Shown: positions 26,231 to 37,176, counted from the stretch's first letter. The stretch: 64,000 nt of DNA from Catenovulum agarivorans DS-2 (GCF_000568405.1 NZ_ARZY01000017.1:26487-90486), one strand, 5' to 3'. Notes: generated from the letters alone by a model not told the origin. Numbers and translations: made by a program.

Positions 26231-27478
26231 GTGAATTGTGACAACGATATATTTATAACAGTAGAGCAAGCATTAATCAGAATGACCCAAGCGATACAAC
26301 CTAGGCTGCAGGTGGAAGAAATTCCACTAGAGCAAGCTTTAGGTAGAATATTAGCTGAAACAATTCGTTCGCCGATAAATGTACCTGCATATGATAACTC
26401 AGCTATGGATGGATATGCACTAAATTTATCGAATGCAGCAGCGCAAAGTCGCTTTGATGTGGTGAGCCAGATATTAGCGGGTAAACCAGACGACACTCAG
26501 TTAAAGGAAGGGCAGTGCGCACGTATAATGACCGGTGGTAAAATACCACAAGGTTGTGATGCAGTTGTGATGCAAGAAAACACTAATATAGTCACAGATG
26601 ACGTGATTGAACTGACAACAAATGTGGCTCACGGGGCGAATATCCGAAGAAGTGGTGATGATATTCGTTTGGGTGATACAGTGCTTGAGTCAGCTAGAAG
26701 TTTGACGCCCATTGATATTGGTTGCTTAGCTTCGTTGGGCCTGCAGACTGTTAAAGTTTACCAGAAAATAACTATAGGCTTATTTACCACAGGAGATGAA
26801 CTCGCTCAGCCTGGTGCGCCTCTGCTGCCAGGGCAGATCTACGACAGCAATCGACCTATGTTAAAGGCATTATTGGCTAAAGCTGGTTTTAATATTGTTG
26901 ATTTGGGTGCAATAGACGATGAACTTGAAAAAATTACCCAAGCTTTAGATTTTTTAGCACATCGGTGTGATGCTATTATAACTTGTGGGGGGGTGTCGGT
27001 AGGTGTTGCGGATTATACCGGCCAAGCGTTCGCAAGTTTAGCTGAGATTGATTTTTGGAAAGTCGCAATGAAGCCAGGTAAACCATTTGCATTTGGCAGG
27101 CTTAAAAAAGATTCTCGCTGTGTATATTTCTTTGGCCTGCCAGGCAATCCTGTGTCGGCAGCGGTAACCTATGAGTTATTAGCTCAACCTATGTTGAAGT
27201 ATTTAAGCGGAGTTGACCAAGGACAGCGGACGCACTTGAAGTTACCTACGGAGCAAGCTATCAAAAAACGACCTGGTCGCAAAGATTTTCAAAGAGGCGT
27301 GCTGGTCAAAGACTCAAACGGGGTTCCGATGGCGGTTGTACCGTTTGCAAAACAAAGCTCTGGTGTACTGTCTGAGCTATCACAAGCGGATTGTTTAATT
27401 GTATTGGAAAAAGAGCGAGGGGCTGTTGCCAAAGGTGAGCATGTTCTTGTTATGCCGTTAACCAAAGCAAATTTGTGA
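26231..27478 (+). CDS. moeA: Molybdopterin molybdenumtransferase MoeA
   Basis: A 415-residue MoeA if started at GTG 26231 (AAAGG upstream); the longer frame from 26168 overlaps the divergent chemoreceptor start and adds residues ([13 protein letters not shown]) unlike MoeA, whose E. coli form has 411. Family motifs: [62 protein letters not shown], and GLPGNPVSA. It inserts molybdenum into adenylylated molybdopterin. No moeB follows; other cofactor genes must be elsewhere. GTG is the only usual start codon between the overlap and the conserved [10 protein letters not shown] block. Confidence 0.93.
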   Translation: MNCDNDIFITVEQALIRMTQAIQPRLQVEEIPLEQALGRILAETIRSPINVPAYDNSAMDGYALNLSNAAAQSRFDVVSQILAGKPDDTQLKEGQCARIMTGGKIPQGCDAVVMQENTNIVTDDVIELTTNVAHGANIRRSGDDIRLGDTVLESARSLTPIDIGCLASLGLQTVKVYQKITIGLFTTGDELAQPGAPLLPGQIYDSNRPMLKALLAKAGFNIVDLGAIDDELEKITQALDFLAHRCDAIITCGGVSVGVADYTGQAFASLAEIDFWKVAMKPGKPFAFGRLKKDSRCVYFFGLPGNPVSAAVTYELLAQPMLKYLSGVDQGQRTHLKLPTEQAIKKRPGRKDFQRGVLVKDSNGVPMAVVPFAKQSSGVLSELSQADCLIVLEKERGAVAKGEHVLVMPLTKANL

Positions 27479-27678
27479 GACGCAGATAACAGATTTTAGG
27501 CAAATTAATTTTGAAGCAATTTTTTTAACTGCTACATTTAAATTTATGTGTTGTTAATGTGTTTGAACGCAAATTTTCATTTTATTGCAAAGTGTTTGCT
27601 TTAAGTTAGCGAAAACGGACGTTTAAACTGATGAGTTTCACGGAATATTAATTGCTAGTCTGATACAGGATAAGAACA

Positions 27679-30600
27679 ATGAAAATGCCTAACAAACTGA
27701 AATCTAATCTTGCTTTGTGTGTGGCTATCGGATTGTTGTCTGGATGTTTTGGTGGTTCGAGTAATACGCCGAAGCCGACGCCAACACCGACTCCAACACC
27801 GACTCCAACACCGACGCCGACTCCGACGCCGACGCCAACTCCGACCCCAACACCGACTCCGACGCCGACGCCGACACCAACACCGACGCCAACACCAACA
27901 CCGAGTGCTCAAGTATCAGGTATTGCCGCCAAGGGCATTATTAAAAATGGTGTGGTCACTTTATTTAGAGTTGAAGCTGACGGTTCGTTAGGCGCTCAGT
28001 TGCAGACTAACCCTTCTCCGATTGAAACCAATGCGAAAGGGCAATATAGCGCTGAAATTGTTGAAGACTATGAAGGTGCGATTAAAATTGAAGTAACCCG
28101 AAACGATGATACTCGTATGGTCTGTGATGTGGTAGAAGGCTGTGGAGATGGTATTGAATTCGGTGATGAGTTGACTTTGGACAGTACGTTCAAACTTTCA
28201 GCAGTAACCAAAGCAAAGAAAGAGCAAGGTCAAGACAAAGCTGTTGTCGAAACTAACGTCACCCCATTAACAGATATTGCTGCGGCCATTTTTGCGGAGA
28301 CGGTCGCAAACGCTGGTAGTACTCAAGTTGACCCTGAAGATGTAGTTAAAGCTGCGAATAAGCAAGTCGCTGAAATTTTTAAACTGGGCGATGGTGTTGA
28401 TGTTTCAGAAATTCCTGTCATTGATATCACAGATCAAGATGAAATTGAAAAAGCAGATGCTGAGTCTTTCCAAGCCGCGGCAGTGGTCTCTGCTATCGCA
28501 GCAAAAGCAGTTAAGTCTGAAAACTTGACGGTATTTTTAGAAGAAGCAGCCAAAGACATTGCACAGAATAAAGGTACTGTCAAAGCAAAAGCTGCAGCTG
28601 CTGACGCTGATAAGTTTAAGATTACCTTAGAAGACACTGTCGAGCAGGTGAAAAACCTAAATGATAATCTACAAACTAAGATTAAAGAAAAAATTGAGCG
28701 TTCAACAGATCTAACTGACGAGGAAAAACAACAAGCTAAGGATAAAGCAGATCAAGCATTCCAAACCAATGATCAAATTAGTGCTGCCGCTACAGGATAT
28801 GTAGCTGATACTGAAGAAGTTATAGAGCAGGCGGAACAAAATCAAACTGACCGAGCAGGTGACGCGCTGGAAGTAGACGATATTGAGCCTGAACCAACCG
28901 GACCTGTCATTGTTGGTAAGCTGTTTGTTGATACTAAGAAACTTGATGAAGACGGAGAAATTACCTTTGATCCGTTAGAAAATGATACGCTTCGAGTTGA
29001 GAATGATACCTCTGCTGTCGCGACGCTAGATAGCATAACGACTGCGCAATCTGGTACTGCAACCATTGTGGATGGCAAAGTTAAATATGTTCCTAATGCC
29101 GACTTCCATGGTGCAGATACAATTGACTATACGGTCAAGATTTTAGATGAAACTCGTACCGGTAAAATTATATTTACGGTAAGACCACTACGCGACACTA
29201 TGGATCACAATGTTGACTTAGATGAAGACAATACACATGTGCAGGCGATAGCGAGTCACACCATAGACAATATTCAAAGTGTGGTTATTTCAAAGCAACC
29301 TGCACACGGCACAGCGAGTGTCTCAATGAATGAAGATAGCAGTCGCTATCGCATATCTTATACACCTGATGCAGATTTTAATGGTGATGACACCTTGGAA
29401 TTTGCAGTAACAACAAATGTTGTGCTTGAAGGTGGCAGTAACGAAGTAGAAACTGGTTCAATTAATTATAAGGTCAAATCCTTTGCAGACGCGGTCGACG
29501 ATTCGATTGATGCGCTACAGTATGTATTTAAAGACGGTATTGACTTAACGGCAAATGACAAATTTTCAGGTGCAGTTGCAACAGTATCCTTGTTAGATGG
29601 CAACACAGCGGTGCAATCTTTATCGACTTCGTTGGCAAATATTATAATTGAAAGTGACAACACCCTAACTTATCAACCTTTAGATGGTGTATCTGGCTCT
29701 GAGGAGTTTACCTATCAGGTCACGACTGAAACTGGGGCTGTCGAAACAGCTAAAGTAAAAGTTGATATTGCAGAAAATGGCGCGACTCAACGAGCCCTTG
29801 CAATGGTTGACGATATCCGTACTTGGGGCGCTTATATGTTCCCGGATAAGTTCACTGGACCAAGAGACTTAGTCGATGACACTGAGCAGCTGTTTGATGC
29901 AATTGATGCTGCTATGCCAGTGTTTGCAGATGAAGTTGCAGAGTTGGAAATGATAGGTGATGTTGCATCATTATTAGAAGCTATCACAGATGATGTTATT
30001 GACGACAACACTGATTTGTCAATTTTTGAAACAGCAGATCTTGCTCTATATGATGACTCTTTCACTGGTAAAGTGGAAGTTGTCGAGCTAATGGATGGTC
30101 AGGCTAGCTTTGAGGTTGACCTTGAACAGGATGGCGTGACCCTGAAAGGTAAATTGACCTTGATGCTACCTGATGAAGAAAATGACGCAACGGTTGCGGA
30201 AAAAACTCTATCTCTGGAGCTGAATGGACAGTTAGATGCAGGTACAACGACCATTGATATCTCTGAAGGTTTGATTGCAGTGCTAATTGCAGGTGCAGAC
30301 CATTCGACAGAAGAGCAAAACGAAGTGTTGAGCATTGACTTTGAGCTTATGGTTGAGCTAATGCAAGATAGCCTTGCAAATGAAGTTGATGACAAAGTGA
30401 CATTTACTGGTGAGTTGAATGCAACTGTTGTTAAAGGCCAAGAGTTTACCGTGATCAACCATGATACAGATGATGGGGTAAGTGAAACAGAAGTGTTTGA
30501 TTTATATTTACCTTCTCGAATTCATGCTAAAGGTGCATTCTTAGTGAATGATACAGATGAGTTTGATGCTTCGTTATTAATCATGGTTGCGAATGCCAAA

Positions 30601-31083
30601 GAGCACAAATTGGCACAACCCATCGAAATTTACGATTTAAGTGAAGAAGATGTTGACGGTAAAATTGAGGATGAAGACAACTGGCTGAACGTAACTGGTA
30701 CCTTAAGTTTTTATGCAAATCCTTCGGTGCAACAGCAGGGTGAAATCCAGTTAACAGTTCGTCGTGTTGCATACGATGAAGTTGAAGTTGATGTTGAGCT
30801 ATCTGATAACAATAGCGAACTGCACATTATGCTTGATTCGGACAGCGACGGTGATTTAATCATTCGTAATAGTTTTGATGTACAAAACGGCAACGGATTG
30901 GTGATTGAGTACAACGAAGATGGTATTGGTGAAGTCGATGATTCAGACCCTGATGCAGCGAAAATTGTGGCAATTATTCGTGACACGCGTGACAACAACA
31001 GAATACTTGCGACATTTGAGCAGTCGGGTGACTTAGTAACGGTTTTCTATACTGAAACAAACAAGTTTGAGACGCTTTACTAA
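27679..31083 (+). CDS. Large Thr-Pro-repeat lipoprotein with Ig-like domains, unknown function
   Basis: A 1134-residue predicted lipoprotein. The signal peptide ends in the lipobox LLSGC (cysteine near residue 23). A spacer of 21 Thr-Pro dipeptides follows (residues 34-75), then a carboxypeptidase-regulatory-like segment ([20 protein letters not shown]), an alpha-helical region with Lys/Ala-rich helices (to about residue 400), and two or three beta-rich repeats of the VCBS/tandem-95 style ([40 protein letters not shown]). The last 400 residues are acidic and beta-rich without a match I know. It is probably on the cell surface. The barrel gene at 31174 follows after a terminator, and the two may work together. 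No catalytic motif is evident. Confidence 0.72.
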   Translation: MKMPNKLKSNLALCVAIGLLSGCFGGSSNTPKPTPTPTPTPTPTPTPTPTPTPTPTPTPTPTPTPTPTPTPTPTPSAQVSGIAAKGIIKNGVVTLFRVEADGSLGAQLQTNPSPIETNAKGQYSAEIVEDYEGAIKIEVTRNDDTRMVCDVVEGCGDGIEFGDELTLDSTFKLSAVTKAKKEQGQDKAVVETNVTPLTDIAAAIFAETVANAGSTQVDPEDVVKAANKQVAEIFKLGDGVDVSEIPVIDITDQDEIEKADAESFQAAAVVSAIAAKAVKSENLTVFLEEAAKDIAQNKGTVKAKAAAADADKFKITLEDTVEQVKNLNDNLQTKIKEKIERSTDLTDEEKQQAKDKADQAFQTNDQISAAATGYVADTEEVIEQAEQNQTDRAGDALEVDDIEPEPTGPVIVGKLFVDTKKLDEDGEITFDPLENDTLRVENDTSAVATLDSITTAQSGTATIVDGKVKYVPNADFHGADTIDYTVKILDETRTGKIIFTVRPLRDTMDHNVDLDEDNTHVQAIASHTIDNIQSVVISKQPAHGTASVSMNEDSSRYRISYTPDADFNGDDTLEFAVTTNVVLEGGSNEVETGSINYKVKSFADAVDDSIDALQYVFKDGIDLTANDKFSGAVATVSLLDGNTAVQSLSTSLANIIIESDNTLTYQPLDGVSGSEEFTYQVTTETGAVETAKVKVDIAENGATQRALAMVDDIRTWGAYMFPDKFTGPRDLVDDTEQLFDAIDAAMPVFADEVAELEMIGDVASLLEAITDDVIDDNTDLSIFETADLALYDDSFTGKVEVVELMDGQASFEVDLEQDGVTLKGKLTLMLPDEENDATVAEKTLSLELNGQLDAGTTTIDISEGLIAVLIAGADHSTEEQNEVLSIDFELMVELMQDSLANEVDDKVTFTGELNATVVKGQEFTVINHDTDDGVSETEVFDLYLPSRIHAKGAFLVNDTDEFDASLLIMVANAKEHKLAQPIEIYDLSEEDVDGKIEDEDNWLNVTGTLSFYANPSVQQQGEIQLTVRRVAYDEVEVDVELSDNNSELHIMLDSDSDGDLIIRNSFDVQNGNGLVIEYNEDGIGEVDDSDPDAAKIVAIIRDTRDNNRILATFEQSGDLVTVFYTETNKFETLY
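27778..27903 (+). repeat. 126-base (ACN CCN)21 coding repeat
   Basis: Twenty-one consecutive Thr-Pro codon pairs. Codons vary (ACG, ACA, ACT, ACC; CCG, CCA) instead of repeating one hexamer, although short blocks such as ACTCCAACACCG recur. It encodes a stiff extended spacer between the lipid anchor and the first domain. Its length can change in multiples of six without loss of frame. Confidence 0.9.
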
Positions 31084-31100
31084 CAGACACTTGATTCAGG

Positions 31101-31127
31101 AAAAAGGGGGCAATCGCCCCCTTTTTT
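31101..31127 (+). terminator. Terminator after the Thr-Pro lipoprotein
   Basis: AAAAAGGGGGC / GCCCCCTTTTT eleven-pair stem, AATC loop, T-run. It lies 18 bases after the stop and 47 bases before the next gene, so the barrel gene needs its own promoter or read-through. Confidence 0.9.
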
Positions 31128-31173
31128 ATCGAGAAAATGCAAGATTTAGCATTATAAAAAGTACGGACCTTGG

Positions 31174-32331
31174 ATGAAAAATTACGGTTATTTAATAATA
31201 AAAATATGCGCATTATTGGCCACTTCTCCTCAAACATTTGCAAAGGACAACGATAAATACCAGCTGTCTCTTTCAGCTGAATCATTTAGTTACAGTGAAA
31301 TTATGCCGGTTATTCAAACCTTTGGTGGGGTGATCCCAATTGCTAAAATTGGTAAACAGGCAAGCTTTTCTGAGAGCCCAGAGAAGGGCCGGCATGGCCT
31401 TACCCATAATAAAGCATATCTTGAAGCTTTATATAATAATTGGTCGTTTCATTTAACTACCCGCTACGACTATGTCATAGATTTCACACCAGATGCTGCT
31501 CAATTATTCTTCCTTGATCGAGCAGAGCGACCAGTAGATAAAGATGAATATACAATCTATTTTAAAGCAAAACATATTCGTGCAAATGGGATTGGTTTCG
31601 CTTATCAAAATGACTATGGCAACTTTTCCTATAAAGTCTTAGCCAATTATTGGAATGTCGGTTACATGGAAGACGGTGAACTTAATGGTACATTTTTAGT
31701 AAACGAAGACGGTGATTCTTTTGAAGTCACTGGTGATATTGACTATGCATATTACAAAGATGTGGTACTCGATCGAAAAAACTGTCCGAGAACCGACCCG
31801 CCAAAAGCTGGCTGTCATGGTGCTTGGCAAATGGATGGAACAGGCGTTAGCTTAGATCTATTTTTGGCCTATCGTTTTTCAAACGATTGGCGAATCGCTT
31901 TGTCTGTGTTTGATGCGTATAACAAATTTAAGTTTGAACGTTTAGGTAAAACTATTGGCCAATTAGACACTCGTAACGAAGTGTTTAACCAAGATGGCAC
32001 TTTTAGTATTAATCCAAGTTTTGTTGGCTCATATCCAGATGGCAAACATCAGCTAAGTGTATCTACTCAGGCGAAAGCTAGATTAGATGGCAAATGGCAT
32101 ATTCCAATTTGGTCTGAATTTTATGTGTCAGATGGTCAAGCCATTCCAAGCTTTGGTATTGGCTATGATGTAGAAAATTGGCGGCTTGAAGCTGGTTATC
32201 AATTTACAACCCAAGCTTATATTTTTGCGATTAAACATCCAATTGTTCATGTGACTTTAGGAAGCGAAACGACAGACTTAGTTAATGCTAAAACCATTAC
32301 ATTAAACTTTGGCATCAACTACCAGTTTTAA
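31174..32331 (+). CDS. Predicted outer-membrane beta-barrel protein, unknown function
   Basis: A 385-residue protein. The signal peptide MKNYGYLIIKICALLATSPQTFA probably cleaves before KDND. The mature part alternates hydrophobic and polar residues with many aromatic girdle residues (YNNWSFHLTTRYDYVIDF, NGIGFAYQNDYGNFSYKVLA, WRLEAGYQF), and ends INYQF with the terminal phenylalanine recognised by the BAM machinery. A Cys pair (KNCPRTDPPKAGCHG) near residue 210 may form a disulfide in a loop. I know no family name. It lies directly after the Thr-Pro lipoprotein in the same direction, and upstream of a convergent transporter. Confidence 0.65.
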   Translation: MKNYGYLIIKICALLATSPQTFAKDNDKYQLSLSAESFSYSEIMPVIQTFGGVIPIAKIGKQASFSESPEKGRHGLTHNKAYLEALYNNWSFHLTTRYDYVIDFTPDAAQLFFLDRAERPVDKDEYTIYFKAKHIRANGIGFAYQNDYGNFSYKVLANYWNVGYMEDGELNGTFLVNEDGDSFEVTGDIDYAYYKDVVLDRKNCPRTDPPKAGCHGAWQMDGTGVSLDLFLAYRFSNDWRIALSVFDAYNKFKFERLGKTIGQLDTRNEVFNQDGTFSINPSFVGSYPDGKHQLSVSTQAKARLDGKWHIPIWSEFYVSDGQAIPSFGIGYDVENWRLEAGYQFTTQAYIFAIKHPIVHVTLGSETTDLVNAKTITLNFGINYQF

Positions 32332-32334
32332 TGA

Positions 32335-34299
32335 TTAAAAGGGTTTGCTGCGAGCGCGTTTGTATAAGTACAAAGCTACTAATGCAAACCCAAACAGGCC
32401 AGTGTATTGAGCTGCTGAAATCTCTGTTGGCAGCGGCATTATAAAGGTTGCGGATATGGCTAACATGACGCCCATTAACGCCTCACCAGTTACCAGCCCT
32501 GATGCGATTAGAATACCTGTTGATTTGTGTTCATCTTCACTATTTCTTTGTTTAAAGCTTAAAATGGCGCTAATCAGGCCGCCAGCAAATAAAGTTGCAA
32601 CCAATGCAAACGGCAAATACATACCAATCGCAATTGCTAAGATGTGCAGTTTGAATTTAGCTTTTCGCAGATGGAGTAGTGCATCAAATAGTAAAATTAT
32701 GATGCCAAATACAACACCTAACCCCAGATAAAATAGATTAATTGTTTGATCGAAAATAGTCCGGGTAAGTTCTGCCATTAAACCCGCTTGTGGAGCGGCT
32801 AATGGTGTTATGCCGTGTTGAACACTTCGGCCAATCCCATATGCAGTATCAAGTAAACTGAGGATCAGGGGTAATATGGTTGCAGCAAGGACAACACCGA
32901 GTATCTGAAAACACTGTTGTTTCCATGGTGCTGAGTTAACTTCGTGGCCACATTTTAAATCTTGTAAAGTGTCGCCTGCAATCGCTGCAGAGCAGCAAAC
33001 AACTGCGGCGATAAAGAGTACTGCAATAGGCGCTACTTTAGCCCAAGGTTCAAACCATAAACTTAAATAGTATAGCAATATAGCACTGAGCAGTACTGTA
33101 CATATGGTTACAGCGGACACTGGATTGTTAGAGCTACCAACCACACCAGCCATGTAACCGGCGACACTTGAAAATACGAAAGCAAAGGCAAACAAAAGTA
33201 CAAAACTAAGCAGGCCGATTAAGATTGCATCTACGATATTATTAAATTGCAGCGCAATGATTAAACTAGGCGCTATCAAGCACAAAGGAATGCACATTAG
33301 CATCCAAATATTGGGTAAATCTTGTTGTTCTGAAAGACCGCTGTTGTGTTGGAGTTTAAACGAAATAACACTTTGTTTAATGCTATAAAAAAGCGGTTTC
33401 ACTAGTTTAATAAAGGTATAAATTGCACCAACTAAAATTGTCCCAACACCAATAGAGCGATTTTGTTGCCAAATTTGTGCAGCTAATTGTTGTAGTTCAT
33501 TAACTGACCAGTCAGCAAGCTGCGGTGAGTTTGTTAGCCATTCAGAATGGTTGAATACAAGTTGTAGTGGGATCCCTAGCAGGGTTGTCACTAAACCACC
33601 AATAAATACTTGAGCTGCAATACCTATCCCTAATATATAACCAATTGCGAGTAGTGCTGGGCTTAGTTGAAAACTGGCGTGAAAGAGCAGATTGTTTTGA
33701 GACCAAGGTATTAACACGGTAAGTTTTTGCGCCATCATACCAAAGCCATCAGCAGTTAACTTATAAACCGCACCAATGCCAGTTGCTTGCATAATATGCC
33801 GTGTTCCGACACTAGCAAAACCAGTTTTGACCTGATTGTTAAAGCCAGATTGAAGGATTTTGGCAGTCGCAACGCCCTCAGGGTAAGGTAAGCTTTGTTG
33901 AACAATAAAGGTATTACGTAGTGGGATAGTGAAAATAGTACCAAGCAAACCACCACTTAGGGCGATTAAAAAACACTGCCAATAATGGTACTGCTCCCAT
34001 GCGTTGGTAATAACGAGGGCAGGGGTAATAAATATAACACCCGCGGCTAGCGCTTCTCCGGCCGAAGCACTTGTTTGCACCATATTGCTTTGCTGAATAT
34101 TACTATTTTTAAACCAGCTGAGTATTGCCATACTCAGAGCTGCAGCAGGTATAGAGGCGGATACTGTCATACCAACCATTAATCCTATGTATGCGTTTGC
34201 GGCTGTTAAGCATAGGGTTATTAACACGGCAATTACAAGCGTGCGAGAGGAAAACTCTGGGTGCTTAAATAAATTTGTGAGTTGTTGATGTATAGGCAT
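32335..34299 (-). CDS. OPT family oligopeptide/metal-chelate transporter
   Basis: A 654-residue membrane protein with about 14-16 hydrophobic helices. Signatures of the OPT superfamily are ANAYIGLMVGMTVSASIPAA near the N-terminus, TSASAGEALAAGVIFITPAL, and PYPEGVATAKILQSG. Eukaryotic relatives carry oligopeptides or metal-nicotianamine chelates; the prokaryotic branch is less studied, so substrate is open. It stands alone, convergent with the barrel gene (three bases between stops) and upstream of suhB on the same strand. Confidence 0.88.
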   Translation of the reverse strand: MPIHQQLTNLFKHPEFSSRTLVIAVLITLCLTAANAYIGLMVGMTVSASIPAAALSMAILSWFKNSNIQQSNMVQTSASAGEALAAGVIFITPALVITNAWEQYHYWQCFLIALSGGLLGTIFTIPLRNTFIVQQSLPYPEGVATAKILQSGFNNQVKTGFASVGTRHIMQATGIGAVYKLTADGFGMMAQKLTVLIPWSQNNLLFHASFQLSPALLAIGYILGIGIAAQVFIGGLVTTLLGIPLQLVFNHSEWLTNSPQLADWSVNELQQLAAQIWQQNRSIGVGTILVGAIYTFIKLVKPLFYSIKQSVISFKLQHNSGLSEQQDLPNIWMLMCIPLCLIAPSLIIALQFNNIVDAILIGLLSFVLLFAFAFVFSSVAGYMAGVVGSSNNPVSAVTICTVLLSAILLYYLSLWFEPWAKVAPIAVLFIAAVVCCSAAIAGDTLQDLKCGHEVNSAPWKQQCFQILGVVLAATILPLILSLLDTAYGIGRSVQHGITPLAAPQAGLMAELTRTIFDQTINLFYLGLGVVFGIIILLFDALLHLRKAKFKLHILAIAIGMYLPFALVATLFAGGLISAILSFKQRNSEDEHKSTGILIASGLVTGEALMGVMLAISATFIMPLPTEISAAQYTGLFGFALVALYLYKRARSKPF

Positions 34300-34416
34300 G
34301 AACGCTTACCAGCAACGTTAACATAAGATATTGATATGATTATCAAACAAAAGGGCGAGAAATAAAAGACCAGCTCTTAATAAAAGTAACAGCTGGCCTA
34401 GATACACTTGTATTTA

Positions 34417-35220
34417 CTACTTCTTAAGTTCTTCAGTTAAGAATGGTTTAATTTCTTTTAGGGTAATCGCCAATAATTTAGGGTTCGCAGCAACTATGTT
34501 TCCAGAATCAAAGTAGCCATGGCCACCTGTTAAATCTGAAACCATACCACCTGCTTCGCGCACAAGTAAGTCACCGGCAGCCGTATCCCAAGGTTTGAGA
34601 CCAAGTTCCCAAAATACGTCTAAGCGGCCTGCTGCAAGATATGCTAAATCTAGCGCAGCGGCTCCTGCACGACGAACATCTCCACCCGCTTTAAATAGAG
34701 CGGTAAAAGTGGCCATATAAGCATCGTATAAATGTTTAGCTTTGAACGGGAAACCCGTCGCTAATAAAGTGCCTGCGAGTTCTTTTTTATTTTGAACACG
34801 AATGCGATAGCCATTCAATTGTGCACCAGAGCCTCTTACAGCACTGAACAATTCATCTCGGATGGGATCATAAACAACAGCTACCTCAGTTTTACCTTTA
34901 ACGCGTAAGGCAATTGAAACTGCAAAATGAGGGACGCCACGAGCAAAATTGGTTGTACCATCTAATGGGTCAATAACCCAGCAATAATCAGGGTTTTTAC
35001 CTGCTTGATGGCCACCTTCTTCACCAATAAAGCTGTGATCAGGGTAAGATTGCAGAATCGTTCCAATAATGGCTTTTTCAGCTTCTTTATCAATATTTGT
35101 CACAAAGTCATTATCAGCTTTGCTTTCAACTTTTACTAAATCTAACTCGGAAAAACCACGAGCGATCACGTGGCCAGCCTTACGTGCAGCACGTACGGCG
35201 ATAGTCAGCATTGGATGCAT
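34417..35220 (-). CDS. suhB: Inositol-1-monophosphatase SuhB
   Basis: A 267-residue magnesium-dependent phosphatase, same length as E. coli SuhB. Motif A is WVIDPLDGTTNFARGVPHF with the upstream metal ligand in FIGEEGG; motif B is LKPWDTAAGDLLVREAGG. Besides inositol phosphate hydrolysis, SuhB is an rRNA antitermination factor in E. coli. ATG 35220 lies in MHPMLTIAVRAARKAG, the typical start. It has a near-consensus promoter 41-70 bases upstream. Confidence 0.95.
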   Translation of the reverse strand: MHPMLTIAVRAARKAGHVIARGFSELDLVKVESKADNDFVTNIDKEAEKAIIGTILQSYPDHSFIGEEGGHQAGKNPDYCWVIDPLDGTTNFARGVPHFAVSIALRVKGKTEVAVVYDPIRDELFSAVRGSGAQLNGYRIRVQNKKELAGTLLATGFPFKAKHLYDAYMATFTALFKAGGDVRRAGAAALDLAYLAAGRLDVFWELGLKPWDTAAGDLLVREAGGMVSDLTGGHGYFDSGNIVAANPKLLAITLKEIKPFLTEELKK

Positions 35221-35261
35221 TTTCTTACCCTATTTTTTAAAAGAACATTAAATCGGCGCGA

Positions 35262-35290
35262 ATTATACATAAAGCCTATCATTCAGGCAA
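35262..35290 (-). promoter_or_regulatory. Sigma-70 promoter of suhB
   Basis: On the minus strand TTGCCT (35290-35285), exactly 17 bases, TATAAT (35267-35262). The -10 is consensus and the -35 matches four of six, with about 41 bases to the suhB ATG. Confidence 0.75.
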
Positions 35291-35370
35291 AGAATATCCG
35301 TTAATTCAGGTCGTTTTTCCTCTGAAAATATTTTAATATTAGCGCCAGAATAAACCTTATCAAATATTCA

Positions 35371-36465
35371 ATGGATAGTTTCGTGCGCGCAAGCGGTCTT
35401 AGAAAAATATTATTTAGTGTTATAGCTGTCATACTCTACATACCCACTGCTGTGCTGAGCATAGAAGTGAATGGATTATATTTGGGTAAAGTCGCCGTGG
35501 AAGGACAGTCTTATCAAGATCGCTCCCAAGCATATGACCAAGCGCTAGCGCAAGTTTTAGTGCGTGTGACTGGCGAACAGAAGGTGTTGGCTAATTACAA
35601 TATTAAACAAGCCTTAAAACAGCCGACAGAGTATCTAGTGCAATATAGTTTTGTTCAAGAAAATGAACAGCTGTTTTTGCAGGCACAGTTTAATGAGAAA
35701 TTGATCAATCAATTGGTAAAAGACGCTGGTATTAACTTGTGGGGGGCGCGGCGACCTTTAACATTGTGGTGGTTAGCGGTAGAAAACGACAAAGGCCGAC
35801 GTATAGTGTCTGATTCAGACAAACAAATAGCTGACAGCATTAATTCGCAGGCGAAATTACGTGGCTTACCAAGTATACTGCCGATAATGGATATCGAAGA
35901 TCAAATGCTCGCTTCGGTGACGGATGTTTGGGGGCGTTTTGCTCAAGCCCTCGAACCCGCAAGTGAGCGATACCAGCCAGAGGCGAGTGTGTTTGCTCGC
36001 GTATATCGTCAATCGGGTGACGCTGGGTCAGTGTTAAGCCAAGATTGGATAGTTCAACTAACTTTGGTCGACAATCGACGCAAATTCGATGCAGAATTTA
36101 TTGTAGCGGATTTCGAGAAGGTTTGGCAGACAATGGTCGACTGGGTAGCTGATACGCTGGCCAAGCAATATGCAATTAAAGCGCAGCAATTTTCGGCTTC
36201 ACATATAAACATTACCATAGCTAACGTAGAAAACACTGGCCAAGCTGTAGCCATTCAGAAATTTTTAACTACAATATCGGCGGTTGATACTGCGCTTATT
36301 CAAAAGGTGAGCGACCAAGGCGTTGAATACCAACTTCAATTGTTGGGTGAAGCGATCGATGTTTTAGAAGCACTCGCGTTAGATAATCGAGTAGAAAAAA
36401 TAGTCCCTATATTTGCAGATGCTGAAAATAAAAATCAAAACCTGTATCGATGGAAAGGTAGGTAA
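35371..36465 (+). CDS. DUF2066 family protein, probable exported
   Basis: A 364-residue protein of the DUF2066 family, recognised by position before hda and by the segment YDQALAQVLVRVTGEQKVL. A hydrophobic N-terminal stretch (ILFSVIAVILYIPTAVLSI, residues 13-31) is a signal peptide or anchor, so the rest is periplasmic. Function is unknown. Its stop lies six bases before the hda start, so the two are translationally close; this pairing is common in Shewanella and Vibrio relatives. Confidence 0.82.
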   Translation: MDSFVRASGLRKILFSVIAVILYIPTAVLSIEVNGLYLGKVAVEGQSYQDRSQAYDQALAQVLVRVTGEQKVLANYNIKQALKQPTEYLVQYSFVQENEQLFLQAQFNEKLINQLVKDAGINLWGARRPLTLWWLAVENDKGRRIVSDSDKQIADSINSQAKLRGLPSILPIMDIEDQMLASVTDVWGRFAQALEPASERYQPEASVFARVYRQSGDAGSVLSQDWIVQLTLVDNRRKFDAEFIVADFEKVWQTMVDWVADTLAKQYAIKAQQFSASHINITIANVENTGQAVAIQKFLTTISAVDTALIQKVSDQGVEYQLQLLGEAIDVLEALALDNRVEKIVPIFADAENKNQNLYRWKGR

Positions 36466-36471
36466 GATCCA

Positions 36472-37176
36472 TTGAAACAACAACTCACAATAGATTTCTT
36501 GTATGAACCGGAAGCGCAATTAAGCTCGTTTTATGCGAGTGGAAACGAAGTACTGATCGCCAGCTTGCAGCAACTCATTCAGCAACAAGCCAACAGTCAC
36601 GCGCAAAACCTAGCGTTTGTGCATGGGCCTATGGGCTGTGGCAAATCCCACTTACTGCAAGCGCTTTGTCAATATGCGGATGAGTTAAATGTTTCGGCTC
36701 AGTATATTCCGTGTAAAGTTGTTAAGCAGATGCCAACAGAATTTACCTATGGTCTAGAAGCAAACGAATTGCTGTTAATTGATGATGTTGATGAATTTGC
36801 TTTGGATGGTAATTGGCAACGAGCTTTGTTTGATTTGATTAATCGCTGCTTAGAATTAGAGCACAAGGTCATATTCGCAGCGCGTTTACCAGCCGATGCG
36901 GTTGGATTTAATTTACCTGATTTGGTTTCAAGGTTAAATTGGGGACAAAAATGGGCAATACAGCCACTAAATGAACAGCAACGGCAATATATGTTGCAGC
37001 AACGTAGCGAGCACAGAGGTATTGCAATGCCAGATGAACTAGCAAGTTACATTGTGCTGCGGTGCCAGCAAGATAACGCCAGCATCATCCAGTGTCTAGA
37101 TGTGTTGGACCAACAGTCGCTGGCAGAGAAACGAAAACTCACTATTCCATTTGTAAAAAGCGTAATGGGCTGGTAA
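36472..37176 (+). CDS. hda: DnaA regulatory inactivator Hda
   Basis: A 234-residue AAA-plus protein. It opens MKQQLTIDFLYEP, the clamp-binding QL(T/S)LDF-type motif through which Hda binds DNA-loaded beta clamp. Walker A is HGPMGCGKSHLLQALC (residues 51-66) and Walker B is LLLIDDVDEF. With the clamp it stimulates ATP hydrolysis by DnaA and prevents re-initiation. The only sensible start is TTG 36472, preceded by AGGTAAG; using it preserves the clamp-binding peptide. The rare start codon may keep levels low. Confidence 0.94.
   Translation: MKQQLTIDFLYEPEAQLSSFYASGNEVLIASLQQLIQQQANSHAQNLAFVHGPMGCGKSHLLQALCQYADELNVSAQYIPCKVVKQMPTEFTYGLEANELLLIDDVDEFALDGNWQRALFDLINRCLELEHKVIFAARLPADAVGFNLPDLVSRLNWGQKWAIQPLNEQQRQYMLQQRSEHRGIAMPDELASYIVLRCQQDNASIIQCLDVLDQQSLAEKRKLTIPFVKSVMGW

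Noticed and set aside
26170..26496. N-terminal 109-codon extension of the chemoreceptor
   Set aside because: It is antisense to the conserved start of moeA, lacks a membrane-protein N-terminus, and ATG 26169 gives the expected layout.
27778..27903. Possible CRISPR or tandem satellite
   Set aside because: No spacer structure; it is a coding Thr-Pro array in frame with a lipoprotein.
27655..27912. Minus-strand frame rich in Arg, Cys and Trp
   Set aside because: Antisense of the Thr-Pro hexamer array; composition is a by-product of the repeat.
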